64,000 nucleotides of DNA from Thioalkalivibrio sulfidiphilus HL-EbGr7 (GCF_000021985.1 NC_011901.1:1426001-1490000); one strand, 5' to 3'. Counted from the stretch's first letter, positions 51,587 through 59,892 are shown. Made by a program: numbers and translations. The notes: generated by a model from the letters alone, not told the origin.

Positions 51587-51814
51587 ATGACCGGGGAAGA
51601 GCTGAAGCAGGTATTCCGGAACTGGGGTCTCAACGCAGCCCAGGGGGCGAAGGTGCTGTGCCTGCACAGCAACAAGCTCAGCGAATACCTTGAAGACGTC
51701 AGCCGCATTCCGTGCGCGGTGGCCTTCCATGTGGAGGCCCTGAGTCTGCTGCCGGAGGCTGAGCGTCGGCGGCTCCTGGAGCAGCGTGTTGAACGCCGGG
51801 CCCATGAGCGCTAG
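51587..51814 (+). CDS. Small helix-turn-helix-like protein of unknown function
   Basis: The 75-residue all-helical protein has LKQVFRNWGLNAAQGAKVLC then LHSNKLSEYLEDVSRIPCAV, which reads like the two helices of a Cro/CI-type fold. The start ATG follows GGAGGGG by about 9 bases. It has no effector domain. It may be a DNA-binding regulator, but the family is not certain. Confidence 0.6.
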   Translation: MTGEELKQVFRNWGLNAAQGAKVLCLHSNKLSEYLEDVSRIPCAVAFHVEALSLLPEAERRRLLEQRVERRAHER

Positions 51815-52022
51815 CAGACCGATGTCTGCACGGGCCGGAGTGATTCCGGGTAATGTGTCTATACTGCATGGTGCAACATGCGTCGCATGGGACAGGCTGC
51901 GATAGCGGGGCCCGGAACTGGGGCAGCCATCAAGATCTGGTCTGTTCGACCGCTAACTTGTCATAGGCCCGGGGCATCAGGTCCCCGGTTCCAGAATCCG
52001 TCCGAAGCCTCCGGAGAGTGGC

Positions 52023-53015
52023 ATGCAGGTATTGATCTGTGACGACTCCAGCTTCGCTCAGAAGCAGATTGCCCGCGCTTTGCCGCCGGACTGGCGGGTG
52101 AGCTTGAGTTTCGCCCGCAACGGCCACGAGGCCCTCGCCGCTCTCCGGCAGAGCAAGGGCCAGGTCCTGTTCCTGGATCTCAACATGCCGGACCTGGACG
52201 GATATAAGGTGCTGGAGACCATTCGGCATGAGCGGATCGACAGTGCCGTGATCGTCGTGTCCGGGGACGTTCAGCCCGAGGCCCAGCGACGGGTCGAGCA
52301 GCTGGGTGCCCTGGGGTTCGTGAAAAAGCCGGCCGACCCCGCCGTGCTGGCTTCCCTGCTGGGCCGGCTGGGCATCCTGGATGGCAGCCGCTTCGCGGGC
52401 CTGGGTGATCCGGCACACAGCGCCCTCTGGGATGGTTACCGGGAGATCGCCAACGTGGCCCTGGGGCGGGCGGTTAGCCTGATCGCACAGCTGCTGGACG
52501 TCTTCGTCCTCATGCCCATCCCCAACGTGAACATCCTGGAGAAGAGCGAGTTGCAGATGGCCCTGTCCTCGGTGCGCAACACCGAGGAAGAGGATGTCAG
52601 CGCGGTGTGCCAGGGGTTCGCGGGCGGTGGCATCACCGGCGAGGCTCTGCTGATCTTCAACGACTCCAGTTTTCGGGATATCGCGCAGCTGATGCACTTC
52701 GAAGGTGTCGTTGACTCCAATGCCCAGGTTGAATTGCTCATGGACATGGCCAGCATCCTCATCGGCGCCTGCCTCAAGGGCATCGAGGAGCAGCTGGACG
52801 TGAAGTTCAGCCAGGCCCATCCCGTGGTCCTGGGCCGGCACGTGGCGGTGAGCGATCTCATCGAGCGCAACATGGCGCACGGCAAACCCACCCTCACCAT
52901 CGAGATGGCCCTGCAGTTCGAGGGCCGCAAGGTCAGCTGTGACCTGCTGCTGCTGCTCACGGAGGAGTCCATGCCCCGACTCAATGACATCGTCAGCTAC
53001 CTGATGGCGCCGTGA
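52023..53015 (+). CDS. Response regulator with CheC/CheX-type phosphatase domain
   Basis: The 330-residue protein has an N-terminal receiver (D7/D8, phosphoacceptor D52 in LFLDLNMP, K101) and a C-terminal CheC-like domain. The first CheC active-site pattern DxxxExxN-x22-P is intact (D137, E141, N144, P167). The second helix (ELLMDMASILIG) has lost Glu/Asn. CheC-type domains dephosphorylate receiver domains, so the protein may act on CheY-like partners or on itself. It overlaps a PAS-GGDEF gene by 4 bases. Confidence 0.85.
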   Translation: MQVLICDDSSFAQKQIARALPPDWRVSLSFARNGHEALAALRQSKGQVLFLDLNMPDLDGYKVLETIRHERIDSAVIVVSGDVQPEAQRRVEQLGALGFVKKPADPAVLASLLGRLGILDGSRFAGLGDPAHSALWDGYREIANVALGRAVSLIAQLLDVFVLMPIPNVNILEKSELQMALSSVRNTEEEDVSAVCQGFAGGGITGEALLIFNDSSFRDIAQLMHFEGVVDSNAQVELLMDMASILIGACLKGIEEQLDVKFSQAHPVVLGRHVAVSDLIERNMAHGKPTLTIEMALQFEGRKVSCDLLLLLTEESMPRLNDIVSYLMAP

Positions 53016-54013
53016 TGAACCGCACCGAGGACATCCGCGAACTGCACCTGCTCATGGGCATGCTGGAGTCCCTGGACGTGGGACTGACCGTGCTGGACCG
53101 GCATTTCAACATCACCCTCTGGAACGGCTTCATGGCCAATCACAGCGGCATCCCGGCGGAAAAGGCCATCGGCAGCAACCTCTTCAATCTGTTCAGCGAT
53201 GTCCCGGAGGCCTGGCTCAGGCGCAAGGCGCGTGCGGTGTTCATGCTCAAGAGCCGCATCTTCAGCACCTGGGAGCAGCGTCCCTATCTGTTGCGTTTCA
53301 GGAACTACCGACCCATCACCGGCGTTGCCGAGTACATGTACCAGAACGTTACCTTCCTGCCCCTGAGCTCACCGGATGGTGCCGTGGATCACATCGGCGT
53401 GATCGTCTATGACGTCACCGACATCGCGACCAACAAACTGTCCCTGGAAAAGGCCAATGAGGAACTGGCGTGCCTGAGCCGGACCGACAGGCTGACGCAG
53501 CTCAACAACCGGGGTTTCTGGGAGGAGTGCCTGGGCGGGGAGTTTGCCCGATGCAAACGTTACGGCACCGTATCCAGCCTGATCATGTTCGATATCGATC
53601 ATTTCAAGAAGGTCAATGACACCTACGGCCACCAGGCCGGTGACGAGGTGATCCGTACCGTATCCCAGCTGCTGACCAAGACCCTGCGCGATACCGATAT
53701 CGCCGGGCGTTATGGCGGTGAGGAGTTTGGCGTCATACTCACCGATACCAGCGCGGAGAAGGCACGCGTGTTCGCCGATCGTCTGCGGAGGCTCAACGAG
53801 GCCGTGACTGTGCGGCATGAAGACGTTGCCATCCGTTTCACCATCAGTCTGGGGATAGCCCAGTTCGATCCGGCCATGGAGCGCCATTCACAGTGGATCG
53901 AGGCGGCGGACAAGGCCTTGTATCTGTCGAAGCAGGGGGGGCGGAATCGGGTGACGGTGGCGGGGGAGGGTTTGGATTTGCGGGTCGAGGAGGGTGGGGG
54001 GATTCAGCTTTAG
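53012..54013 (+). CDS. PAS-GGDEF diguanylate cyclase
   Basis: The 333-residue cytoplasmic protein has an N-terminal PAS domain (about 15-140) and a GGDEF domain (about 155-325). The active site GGEEF is at 235-239 and an inhibitory RxxD (RDTD, 226-229) exactly 5 residues upstream, so product inhibition by c-di-GMP is expected. It has no membrane segment. Translational coupling to the receiver-CheC gene suggests that one protein tunes the other. Confidence 0.92.
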   Translation: MMNRTEDIRELHLLMGMLESLDVGLTVLDRHFNITLWNGFMANHSGIPAEKAIGSNLFNLFSDVPEAWLRRKARAVFMLKSRIFSTWEQRPYLLRFRNYRPITGVAEYMYQNVTFLPLSSPDGAVDHIGVIVYDVTDIATNKLSLEKANEELACLSRTDRLTQLNNRGFWEECLGGEFARCKRYGTVSSLIMFDIDHFKKVNDTYGHQAGDEVIRTVSQLLTKTLRDTDIAGRYGGEEFGVILTDTSAEKARVFADRLRRLNEAVTVRHEDVAIRFTISLGIAQFDPAMERHSQWIEAADKALYLSKQGGRNRVTVAGEGLDLRVEEGGGIQL

Positions 54014-54066
54014 TGGCTGAGCCTTTGTGTCTCGTAAGGTCTTTTGGTCCGACACCTTGAGATAAC

Positions 54067-54719
54067 ATCAAGATCAAAGGCGTTTCGATCCGGCTTGCAG
54101 CCGGCTCGAGTTACTTTTCTTGCTTGTCCAAGAAAAGTAACCAAAAGAAGGACACCCGAGTTTCTCGCCCCTGCGGGGTTCCCTGCGCGCGGGGGCGTTC
54201 CGGGGAGGTCGGCTGACAGGCCGTCCATGGCCTGACAGCCGACGCGCCGCATCCTTGCGGCGCCCCTGCGGGCTTTAACCCCGGAACGCCCCCGTGCTCG
54301 GCGAGAAAAACGGGGGGGAACGTCAAAGGCAGCAACCCCCTTAACCTGGGTAGCTTGTTGTTCTTTCGTAGGAGCCCCGACCCCGGGGTGAATATTCCAC
54401 CATTCGCCCCGGGGTCGGGGCTCCTACGATGAAAACCCAAGGCGTATCGAAGCGGTTTTGACCTGACTACCCCTTATGCCGCACCGAGTAGCGCAGGCTT
54501 CGAGGGAAAAAGCCCGAAGGGGCGCCGCAGGGACGCGGCGCGTCGCCTGCCAGGCCATGGACGGCCTGTCAGGCGACCCCCTCGAAGCCGAGCAACGCAG
54601 GGCACCCGCGATCAGCGGGTGCGGCATCGGGGTGTCCTTCTTTTGGTTACTTTTCTTGGACAAGCAAGAAAAGTAACCCGAGCCCCGTGTAACGGGGATC
54701 GGAAGCCTTTGATCTTGAT
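54067..54719. repeat. Large palindromic repeat cluster (about 650 bp), TTACTTTTCTTG family
   Basis: Two outer modules are inverted copies: 54067-54158 and about 54628-54719. Each ends in ATCAAGATCAAAGGC and contains the self-palindrome TTACTTTTCTTGCTTGTCC continuing into AAGAAAAGTAA. Inside are GC-rich sub-repeats (GACAGGCCGTCCATGGCCTG near 54212, and an inverted relative near 54556). In the centre, a perfect 22-bp-arm hairpin (54367-54388 with 54407-54428) is built on GGAGCCCCGACCCCGGGG. The 793-base gap holds no credible gene. Similar TTACTTTTCTTG palindromes are, as I recall, widespread in gammaproteobacteria. Confidence 0.75.
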
Positions 54720-54806
54720 TTCGGCTGGGAATGTCAGTCAACAACACAGCTTGCAGTAAGGCACGGTCGACGGGCCGTACCCCGACCAGTCCCCGGCAGC
54801 AAAAAG

Positions 54807-55598
54807 CTATCCCTCAACATCCACCTTCACCAAAACCGCCCCCGCATCCCGGTCCCTGGTCCGTTGCGTGCCGATGATCCGTTGATCATCCATACGCGAT
54901 CGCCCGACTGTGCCGCCCAGATCTACCCATTCCCCTGTCTCGATCGTGACCACGGTCTCAAGCCCGCGGGTCTCGATCCGCCCGCCACCGGCCGGGCTCT
55001 CCCGCTCGGCGATCTGAACGATGTGCAGGCGCACGCGACCATCGGGCATGAGATGGGGCGTGACCACGAAACCACGGTCGAGGCCCTGGTAGTCCACGCC
55101 GCCGACCAGCGTGCCGTCGCGGCGCAGGTAGGCGATGCTGGCCATGGGGATCACCTCGCCTTCGCGGATGTGGGCCTGCTGGCCCTCCTGGACACGCACC
55201 CACTGCTCGCCGTTGCGGCGGGTGGTGGTGTAGCGACGTACCACGCGGCCCTGGGCATCGATTTCACCGGCGGGATCGATGCGTTGCTGGTCGCGTTGGG
55301 CACTGTCCTCCACGCGCACGGTGAGCCGCAGCTGGCGCACGGGCTGGTCCAGCTCGGCGATCACTTCGCGGATCTGGTTCAGGCGGCCGGGGCTGGTGCG
55401 CACGATCAGGCGATAGCCGGTCCCGGTCAGGGCATCCCGGGGGCCGAGCAGGGGCTGGATATGGGGCATCAGTTCATCGGCACTGCGGTGCTGCAGCTGG
55501 ATGATCTCGATGGGCACCTTGTCGTCTGTCTCGGCCGGCACGACGCCGATCCAGAATAACAGGGGCAACACCAGGAGGAAGGCGGGAAGATGCTTCAT
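54807..55598 (-). CDS. Exported NolW/secretin-N-domain-like protein
   Basis: The 263-residue protein is read from ATG 55598 (MKHLPAFLLVLPLLFWIGVV), with a signal peptide to about residue 23. The start of the mature part (IEIIQLQHRSADELMPHIQP through RLNQIREVIAELDQPVRQL) is the secretin N1/NolW pattern. It lacks the membrane secretin C-domain, so it cannot form a pore itself. The rest is beta-rich. No secretion operon adjoins it. It may be a periplasmic adaptor; the role is unknown. Confidence 0.75.
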   Translation of the reverse strand: MKHLPAFLLVLPLLFWIGVVPAETDDKVPIEIIQLQHRSADELMPHIQPLLGPRDALTGTGYRLIVRTSPGRLNQIREVIAELDQPVRQLRLTVRVEDSAQRDQQRIDPAGEIDAQGRVVRRYTTTRRNGEQWVRVQEGQQAHIREGEVIPMASIAYLRRDGTLVGGVDYQGLDRGFVVTPHLMPDGRVRLHIVQIAERESPAGGGRIETRGLETVVTIETGEWVDLGGTVGRSRMDDQRIIGTQRTRDRDAGAVLVKVDVEG

Positions 55599-55671
55599 GG
55601 TCACGGATTCCCGGAGCTGGAGACTGGCCGCCCAGATTTTGGGGTTGAACTGTCTCAAAAAACTGAAGGGA

Positions 55672-55750
55672 CTCGACAGGATTGACATGATTTACACGAT
55701 TAAATCCTTCCGGAGCTTTTATTCATGTTAATCATGTTAATCCTGTCCAT
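55672..55750. repeat. Intergenic inverted repeat, TTAATCCTGTC family, copy 2
   Basis: The left arm GACAGGATTGACATGATTTA (from 55676) and right arm CATGTTAATCATGTTAATCC (from 55724) repeat the design of 466-577, with a duplicated ATGTTAATC unit in the right arm. Confidence 0.7.
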
Positions 55751-55786
55751 TGTTTTTTCTTTGAGGTCCGTCCAGACCCCGGTGTG

Positions 55787-56314
55787 TCAGATCTTCAGCC
55801 GGCGCAGTTCCGGGTCGGGCATGGCGTGGGTCCAGAAGGTGCGGAAGCGGCCCTCCAGGGTCTGCACCCGGGGCGGTGCGTAGGCATCCGCCATGGCCAC
55901 GGGGTCGGCGGCGCGGCGCTGGTGCAGGTAGCCGCCGCTGTCGATGAGTACTATGGACTCGTCCAGTCTGGCCTCGTCAGGCGGTTGACGGCGCAGGTGG
56001 ATGCGGCTGCTGATGCGCAGTGCCAGATCCACCAACCTGTGTCCGCCGCTCGGCAGGCTGCGGCTGTCCTGGATCAGGATGCGCACGTCCGCGTGGCGGC
56101 TTCGCCGGGCCAGGGCCGAGACCGCGTCCACCAGGTCGGGGTCGTTGTAGATGAAGGCGTTGAGATCGGGGCTCAGGATCCAGAGTCGCCGGCGAGCCTC
56201 CGCGACCCGGTGATGAATGAACTGGCGGATGGCCTCAAGGCCTTCCAGGCGCACGAGGCCGGATTCCCGGTCGGTGCTATCGGGATTCGAGTTCGGATTC
56301 CGTTTCAGGGGCAT
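55787..56314 (-). CDS. DUF7931-type protein (phospholipase D-like fold suggested)
   Basis: The 175-residue cytoplasmic protein contains RRRLWILSPDLNAFIYNDPD, ILIQDSRSL and SGGHRLVDLALRISSRIHLR, a pattern I associate with a conserved family next to GNAT genes in gammaproteobacteria. The order of strands and the GHRL motif recall half of a PLD fold, but no HKD motif is seen. The start ATG at 56314 lies inside the upstream GNAT gene (38-base overlap). Confidence 0.65.
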   Translation of the reverse strand: MPLKRNPNSNPDSTDRESGLVRLEGLEAIRQFIHHRVAEARRRLWILSPDLNAFIYNDPDLVDAVSALARRSRHADVRILIQDSRSLPSGGHRLVDLALRISSRIHLRRQPPDEARLDESIVLIDSGGYLHQRRAADPVAMADAYAPPRVQTLEGRFRTFWTHAMPDPELRRLKI

Positions 56315-56789
56315 GGCATTCGATCCTTTTGACCATGCGGATGTGAGGGATGCCGGCGTCCATGAAGACCTCGCCGATCTGCTGGAAGCCTGCCTTGGCA
56401 TAGAACGCGCTCGCATGGCACTGGGCGTTCAGCTCCACTTTAACCATGCCCAGTTCCTTTGCAAGCCTGATGGCCGCATCCAGCAGTGCCCTGCCGACAC
56501 CGCGGCCCCGCCAGGCAGGGAGTACGGCCATGCGTCCGATGCGTCCGTCCGGAGCAAGTCGCGCAGCGCCGATGGGGTGGCCGCTGCTGTTCCTGGCCAG
56601 CAGGTGCAGGCAGGCGATATCCACGCCGTCTCGCTCCAGTTCCAGGGGCACGCCCTGTTCTTCCACGAAGACCGGTTCGCGGACGCTGCGAAGCGCCCCG
56701 GTATCCCGAGGCCAGAGTGCCTCGCTCACCGTGAAATCCCGGGGGACGGTGTGACGGGGCGTGGAGGGTCTTTCCTGTTTGTTCGGCAT
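56277..56789 (-). CDS. GNAT family N-acetyltransferase
   Basis: The 170-residue protein has the acetyl-CoA motif A LAPDGRIGRMAVLPAWRGRG-VGRALL and an ElaA/YjcF-like layout (VREPVFVEEQGVPLELERDG; AFYAKAGFQQIGEVFMDAGI near the end). The substrate is unknown. It overlaps the downstream DUF7931-type gene. Confidence 0.88.
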   Translation of the reverse strand: MPNKQERPSTPRHTVPRDFTVSEALWPRDTGALRSVREPVFVEEQGVPLELERDGVDIACLHLLARNSSGHPIGAARLAPDGRIGRMAVLPAWRGRGVGRALLDAAIRLAKELGMVKVELNAQCHASAFYAKAGFQQIGEVFMDAGIPHIRMVKRIECHAPETESELESR

Positions 56790-56945
56790 CGGCGCGTAGG
56801 GTCCGTGTCGGTTTGGGCTGGGAACATCCTAGACATTGGACCCCTGTGTCAATACTGACCGGGGTCAAGTGATCGTTGGATGGTGTCAACGGAACCGACA
56901 AGCGGATGCTGCAGCGCACACTAAGGCACCGTGTGCTGCATCACA

Positions 56946-57584
56946 TTACTGACCCAGCAACGCGTTGCGCAGGTTGCTGGACAGGGGCTCATCGCCCAGC
57001 CAGATGCCGAAGTAGGCCCGCGCGAAATCCCGGCCTTCCACGGTGACCAGGGGCTCGCCGTTGAGGCGCAGCACCGTGCCCTGGTCGGGCAGGTACTCCA
57101 TCACGTAGCGATCGCCGGGACGCACGCTGCGGTAGGCGTCGTGCAGCTGGCGGATACGGGGTTCCAGGGCCTGCAGTTCCTCGGCGCTGAGCTGTCTCTC
57201 GAGGATGGTGTTGGCGGCAAGCACCAGGTCGGAGGCCTTGATGTCCACGAAGTACTCGATCTCCAGGCGCTTGGGCTCGCCACGCTCGAGCAGGCTGGAG
57301 GCGGGCACGCCCTCGGGGCCGTAGAGGCCGGCGCCGTAGACGCGGATGAACACCGCGTAGCGGGCAACGCCGGTGCCCTTGAGTACAAGGTTCTTACCCG
57401 CCTCGTTCTTCAACTGGGTCTGGAACCGGGCATCGCCCACCGTGACCACGCTGGCCTGCGCCGGCAGGGTGGGGATCAGGAACAGCAGCAATGCGGCGAC
57501 GAACAGGATCATGCGGTCCGTGCAGGTGCTGCGATTGGGCTGCGCGAGCGTCCGCGCGCGCATGTGGGTGTGCAGGCTAGACAT
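56946..57584 (-). CDS. Chalcone isomerase-like periplasmic protein
   Basis: The product is up to 212 residues, with a signal peptide whose hydrophobic core is MILFVAALLLFLIPTLPAQA (residues 25-44). The start at 57584 overlaps the upstream VOC gene by 8 bases; an internal ATG at 57512 is possible but lacks a basic n-region. The mature part matches the chalcone-isomerase-like family (GTGVARYAVFIRVYGAGLY, FARAYFGIWLGDEPLS). Bacterial members bind fatty-acid-like ligands rather than chalcones. It is the last gene of the lipid-related operon. Confidence 0.8.
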   Translation of the reverse strand: MSSLHTHMRARTLAQPNRSTCTDRMILFVAALLLFLIPTLPAQASVVTVGDARFQTQLKNEAGKNLVLKGTGVARYAVFIRVYGAGLYGPEGVPASSLLERGEPKRLEIEYFVDIKASDLVLAANTILERQLSAEELQALEPRIRQLHDAYRSVRPGDRYVMEYLPDQGTVLRLNGEPLVTVEGRDFARAYFGIWLGDEPLSSNLRNALLGQ

Positions 57585-57906
57585 AGGCGTTGTCCTCCAG
57601 GATCTCGACAGCGTTGCCTTCGCTGTCCTTCAGATAGATGGATGCGGTGCCGTCCCGGTGCGTCTTGAGTTCACCGAAGCTTCTGGCATCGGGATGCACC
57701 ACGCCGATGTGTGGAGGGTGCTGACCGGGGACCACCAGGGCGAGACTTGTGTTGGCGAATTTCAGCAGCGCCCAGGTCTCGTCCTGGTAGGCGATACGCA
57801 CCCGGAACTGGTTGCGGTACCAGTCCACCGCCCGCGCCACGTTCTCCACCGGGATGGCCACGTGGTGCAGGGCGTCCAGATCCGCGTCGAAAACCTTTTG
57901 CTTCAT
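57577..57906 (-). CDS. VOC (glyoxalase/bleomycin resistance) fold protein
   Basis: The 109-residue single VOC domain contains LHHVAIPVENVARAVDWYR, the edge strand WALLKFANTSLALVVPG and the terminal SEGNAVEILE, with His and Glu positions suited to metal binding. The substrate is unknown. It overlaps the upstream DUF3833 gene by 4 bases, so it belongs to the operon. Confidence 0.88.
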   Translation of the reverse strand: MKQKVFDADLDALHHVAIPVENVARAVDWYRNQFRVRIAYQDETWALLKFANTSLALVVPGQHPPHIGVVHPDARSFGELKTHRDGTASIYLKDSEGNAVEILEDNAYV

Positions 57907-58451
57907 GTGCCGTGTCCCTCCTTCTTGAAGAACAGGGTGACCTCACCGAGACGGACACCGAACTTGCTCATCTCCGCACGATTGATGAGCACGCCGTCCT
58001 CGTGCATGAACATCCAGTCGTTGAAGTTCACGCGCCAGGTGCGCTCGCCCACTTCCAGCATCAAGGTATAGCGGAAGTTGAACGCCTGGCCATAGAGCAC
58101 GCCGGTCGCGACGCCGTGCACGTCGTCGGCACGACCTTCGTAATGATGTTCGTCCAGGCGCTTGAGGCGCCACACGCGCCGGCTCTCCTCGCCGTCGCTG
58201 TAGACGAAGTCCTCCTCCAGCACCAGTTCGTCGCCATCCATGTAGCCGAGGATGTCCACGGTGAACTGGCGGCGGATCTTGCCACTGCGATCCTGGAAGA
58301 TGCCCCAGGCGCGCACCTGGCCGGTGAAGTAGGTCTCCAGGTCCAGGGTCGGGGTGCTGTCGCGGAAGTCCTCAGGCTTCATGCTGGCGCACCCGCTGAA
58401 CAGGGCCGACAGGAACAGCAGCAGGAGAAGACGGCGAAGGGATCGGCTCAT
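57903..58451 (-). CDS. DUF3833 lipoprotein
   Basis: The 182-residue product has a lipobox LFSGC-AS (cysteine near residue 21), so it is a predicted lipoprotein. The mature part has FTGQVRAWGIFQDRSGKIRR, DDVHGVATG and MFMHEDGVLINRAEMSKFGV, the DUF3833 pattern. DUF3833 genes accompany cfa/DUF1365 genes in many proteobacteria. Its first 27 codons or so overlap the end of the MFS gene by 80 bases in a different frame. Confidence 0.88.
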   Translation of the reverse strand: MSRSLRRLLLLLFLSALFSGCASMKPEDFRDSTPTLDLETYFTGQVRAWGIFQDRSGKIRRQFTVDILGYMDGDELVLEEDFVYSDGEESRRVWRLKRLDEHHYEGRADDVHGVATGVLYGQAFNFRYTLMLEVGERTWRVNFNDWMFMHEDGVLINRAEMSKFGVRLGEVTLFFKKEGHGT

Positions 58452-59778
58452 GGTGAGACTCCGTGGCGGTGTCGAGGTGATCGCGCAGACGCGCGTGGGC
58501 GCCCGCATCGATGGGGAAACGCCACACCAGGGCGGTGGCGGCGAGCTTGAGCAGCACCGGCAGGCCCGCGTAGAGCAGGGCCAGCCACATCAGGGCCGAG
58601 GCGCTGTTCTCGGCGCCGGCGTCGAATCCGGCCAGCTGCAGCAGCGGGAAGGCGATCCCCACGGCCAGGGCCAGGGCGAGCTTGGTGGCCATGCCCCAGA
58701 GGCCGAAGAACACCCCGGCGCGCTCGCCGCCACCGTTGGCGGTGTCCAGATCCACCACGTCCGCCTGGATGGCCGAGGGTAGGGCCAGGTCCACGCCCAG
58801 GCTCAGGCCCGACAGCAGGCAGATCACGGCGAAGGCCCACACCTGCCCCTCGGACAGGAACGGCACCCACAGGAACACGGCGCAGGCCCAGAGCATGGAC
58901 AGGGACCAGGTGCGGTGCTTGGAGGTCACCCGTGCCAGGCGCAGCCACAGGGGCAGGGACAGCACCCCGGCGGCAAAGTAGAGGAGCAGCAGCAGGCCGG
59001 CCATCTCCGGTGCGCCCAGCACGTGGCCCACGAACAGCAGGAACAGGGTGGCGGGCAGGGCGTTGGCGGTGCCGTTCAGCAGGTAGGCCAGCAGCAGGCG
59101 CTTGAACGGGGCGTTGTCCAGCAGGATGCGCCAGCCCTCGGACCAGGCCACGGGCGCACGCACGCGCTCGGGTTCGCGCACCCGCCACAGGAGCAGCAGC
59201 AGGCTCGCGGGGATCAGGATCCAGAGCCACAGGGCGAGACTGGCCAGCGTCGCGCCAGTGTCCTCGCCGTGTCCCAGCAGCACCGGGGCGGCGGCGGCCA
59301 GCAGGGTGCCGGCGATCACGAAGCCCTCGCGGCTCGCGGCGATGCGCGAGCGCTGGTGGTAGTCGGGGGACAACTCCGCCCCCCAGGCGGTGTAGGGCAG
59401 CGCCACCAGGGTCCAGCCCAGGTAGGTGATGAGACTGAACACCAGCAGGTAGGCCGTACCCGGAGAACCTGCCGGCAGGAACAGGAATGTCACGCCGATG
59501 AGCAGCAGCGGTGCGCCGGCCAGCATCCAGATCTTGCGTCGCCCGAACCGGGATCGGGTGTGGTCACTGAGATGGCCCACCAGCGGATCGGTGATCACGT
59601 CGAACAGGCGTGCCACCAGCAGCACCGCACCCACGGTGGCCAGACCGATGCCAAACGCCTGGGCATAGAAAGCAGGCAGGAACACGTACAGCGGCAGCCC
59701 GAGCACGGCCAGCGGCAATCCAGGCAGGCCGTAGGCGAGCAGGGTGGTCGTGTTCACACTGTCAGGCTGTGTGCTCAT
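58372..59778 (-). CDS. MFS transporter, glycoside-pentoside-hexuronide (GPH)-type
   Basis: The 468-residue protein has about 12 membrane helices, with ARLFDVITDPLVGHLSDHTR and RSRFGRRKIWMLAGAPLLL, the GPH/MelB-like signature. Members next to cfa/DUF1365/DUF3833 genes may handle lipids or lipid precursors instead of sugars; this is inference. The hydrophilic tail after about residue 435 overlaps the DUF3833 signal-peptide region by 80 bases, so the last 30 residues may be a recent extension. Confidence 0.88.
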   Translation of the reverse strand: MSTQPDSVNTTTLLAYGLPGLPLAVLGLPLYVFLPAFYAQAFGIGLATVGAVLLVARLFDVITDPLVGHLSDHTRSRFGRRKIWMLAGAPLLLIGVTFLFLPAGSPGTAYLLVFSLITYLGWTLVALPYTAWGAELSPDYHQRSRIAASREGFVIAGTLLAAAAPVLLGHGEDTGATLASLALWLWILIPASLLLLLWRVREPERVRAPVAWSEGWRILLDNAPFKRLLLAYLLNGTANALPATLFLLFVGHVLGAPEMAGLLLLLYFAAGVLSLPLWLRLARVTSKHRTWSLSMLWACAVFLWVPFLSEGQVWAFAVICLLSGLSLGVDLALPSAIQADVVDLDTANGGGERAGVFFGLWGMATKLALALAVGIAFPLLQLAGFDAGAENSASALMWLALLYAGLPVLLKLAATALVWRFPIDAGAHARLRDHLDTATESHHEPIPSPSSPAAVPVGPVQRVRQHEA

Positions 59779-59798
59779 GGCTCATGCTGTGTCTTGGA

Positions 59799-59890
59799 AA
59801 GCCTTACCGCAAAGGGCGCGAAGGTATGCGCGAAGGTCGCCAAGGAATGATTGATTGAAAAAACTTCGCGCCCTTCGCGGTCAAGCTTTT
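59799..59890. repeat. Intergenic inverted repeat with GCGAAGG units before cfa
   Basis: The left part 59799-59845 (ACCGCAAAGGGCGCGAAGG then GCGCGAAGGTCGCCAAGG) and right arm 59862-59890 (ACTTCGCGCCCTTCGCGGTC) are inverted around a short AT-rich loop. It interrupts the operon between the cfa-like and MFS genes. Confidence 0.75.
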
Positions 59891-59892
59891 CA

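Noticed and set aside
54476-54676. 66-codon frame inside the palindromic cluster
   Set aside because: It is made of repeat sequence and reads out of the GC-rich palindromes; no conserved features.
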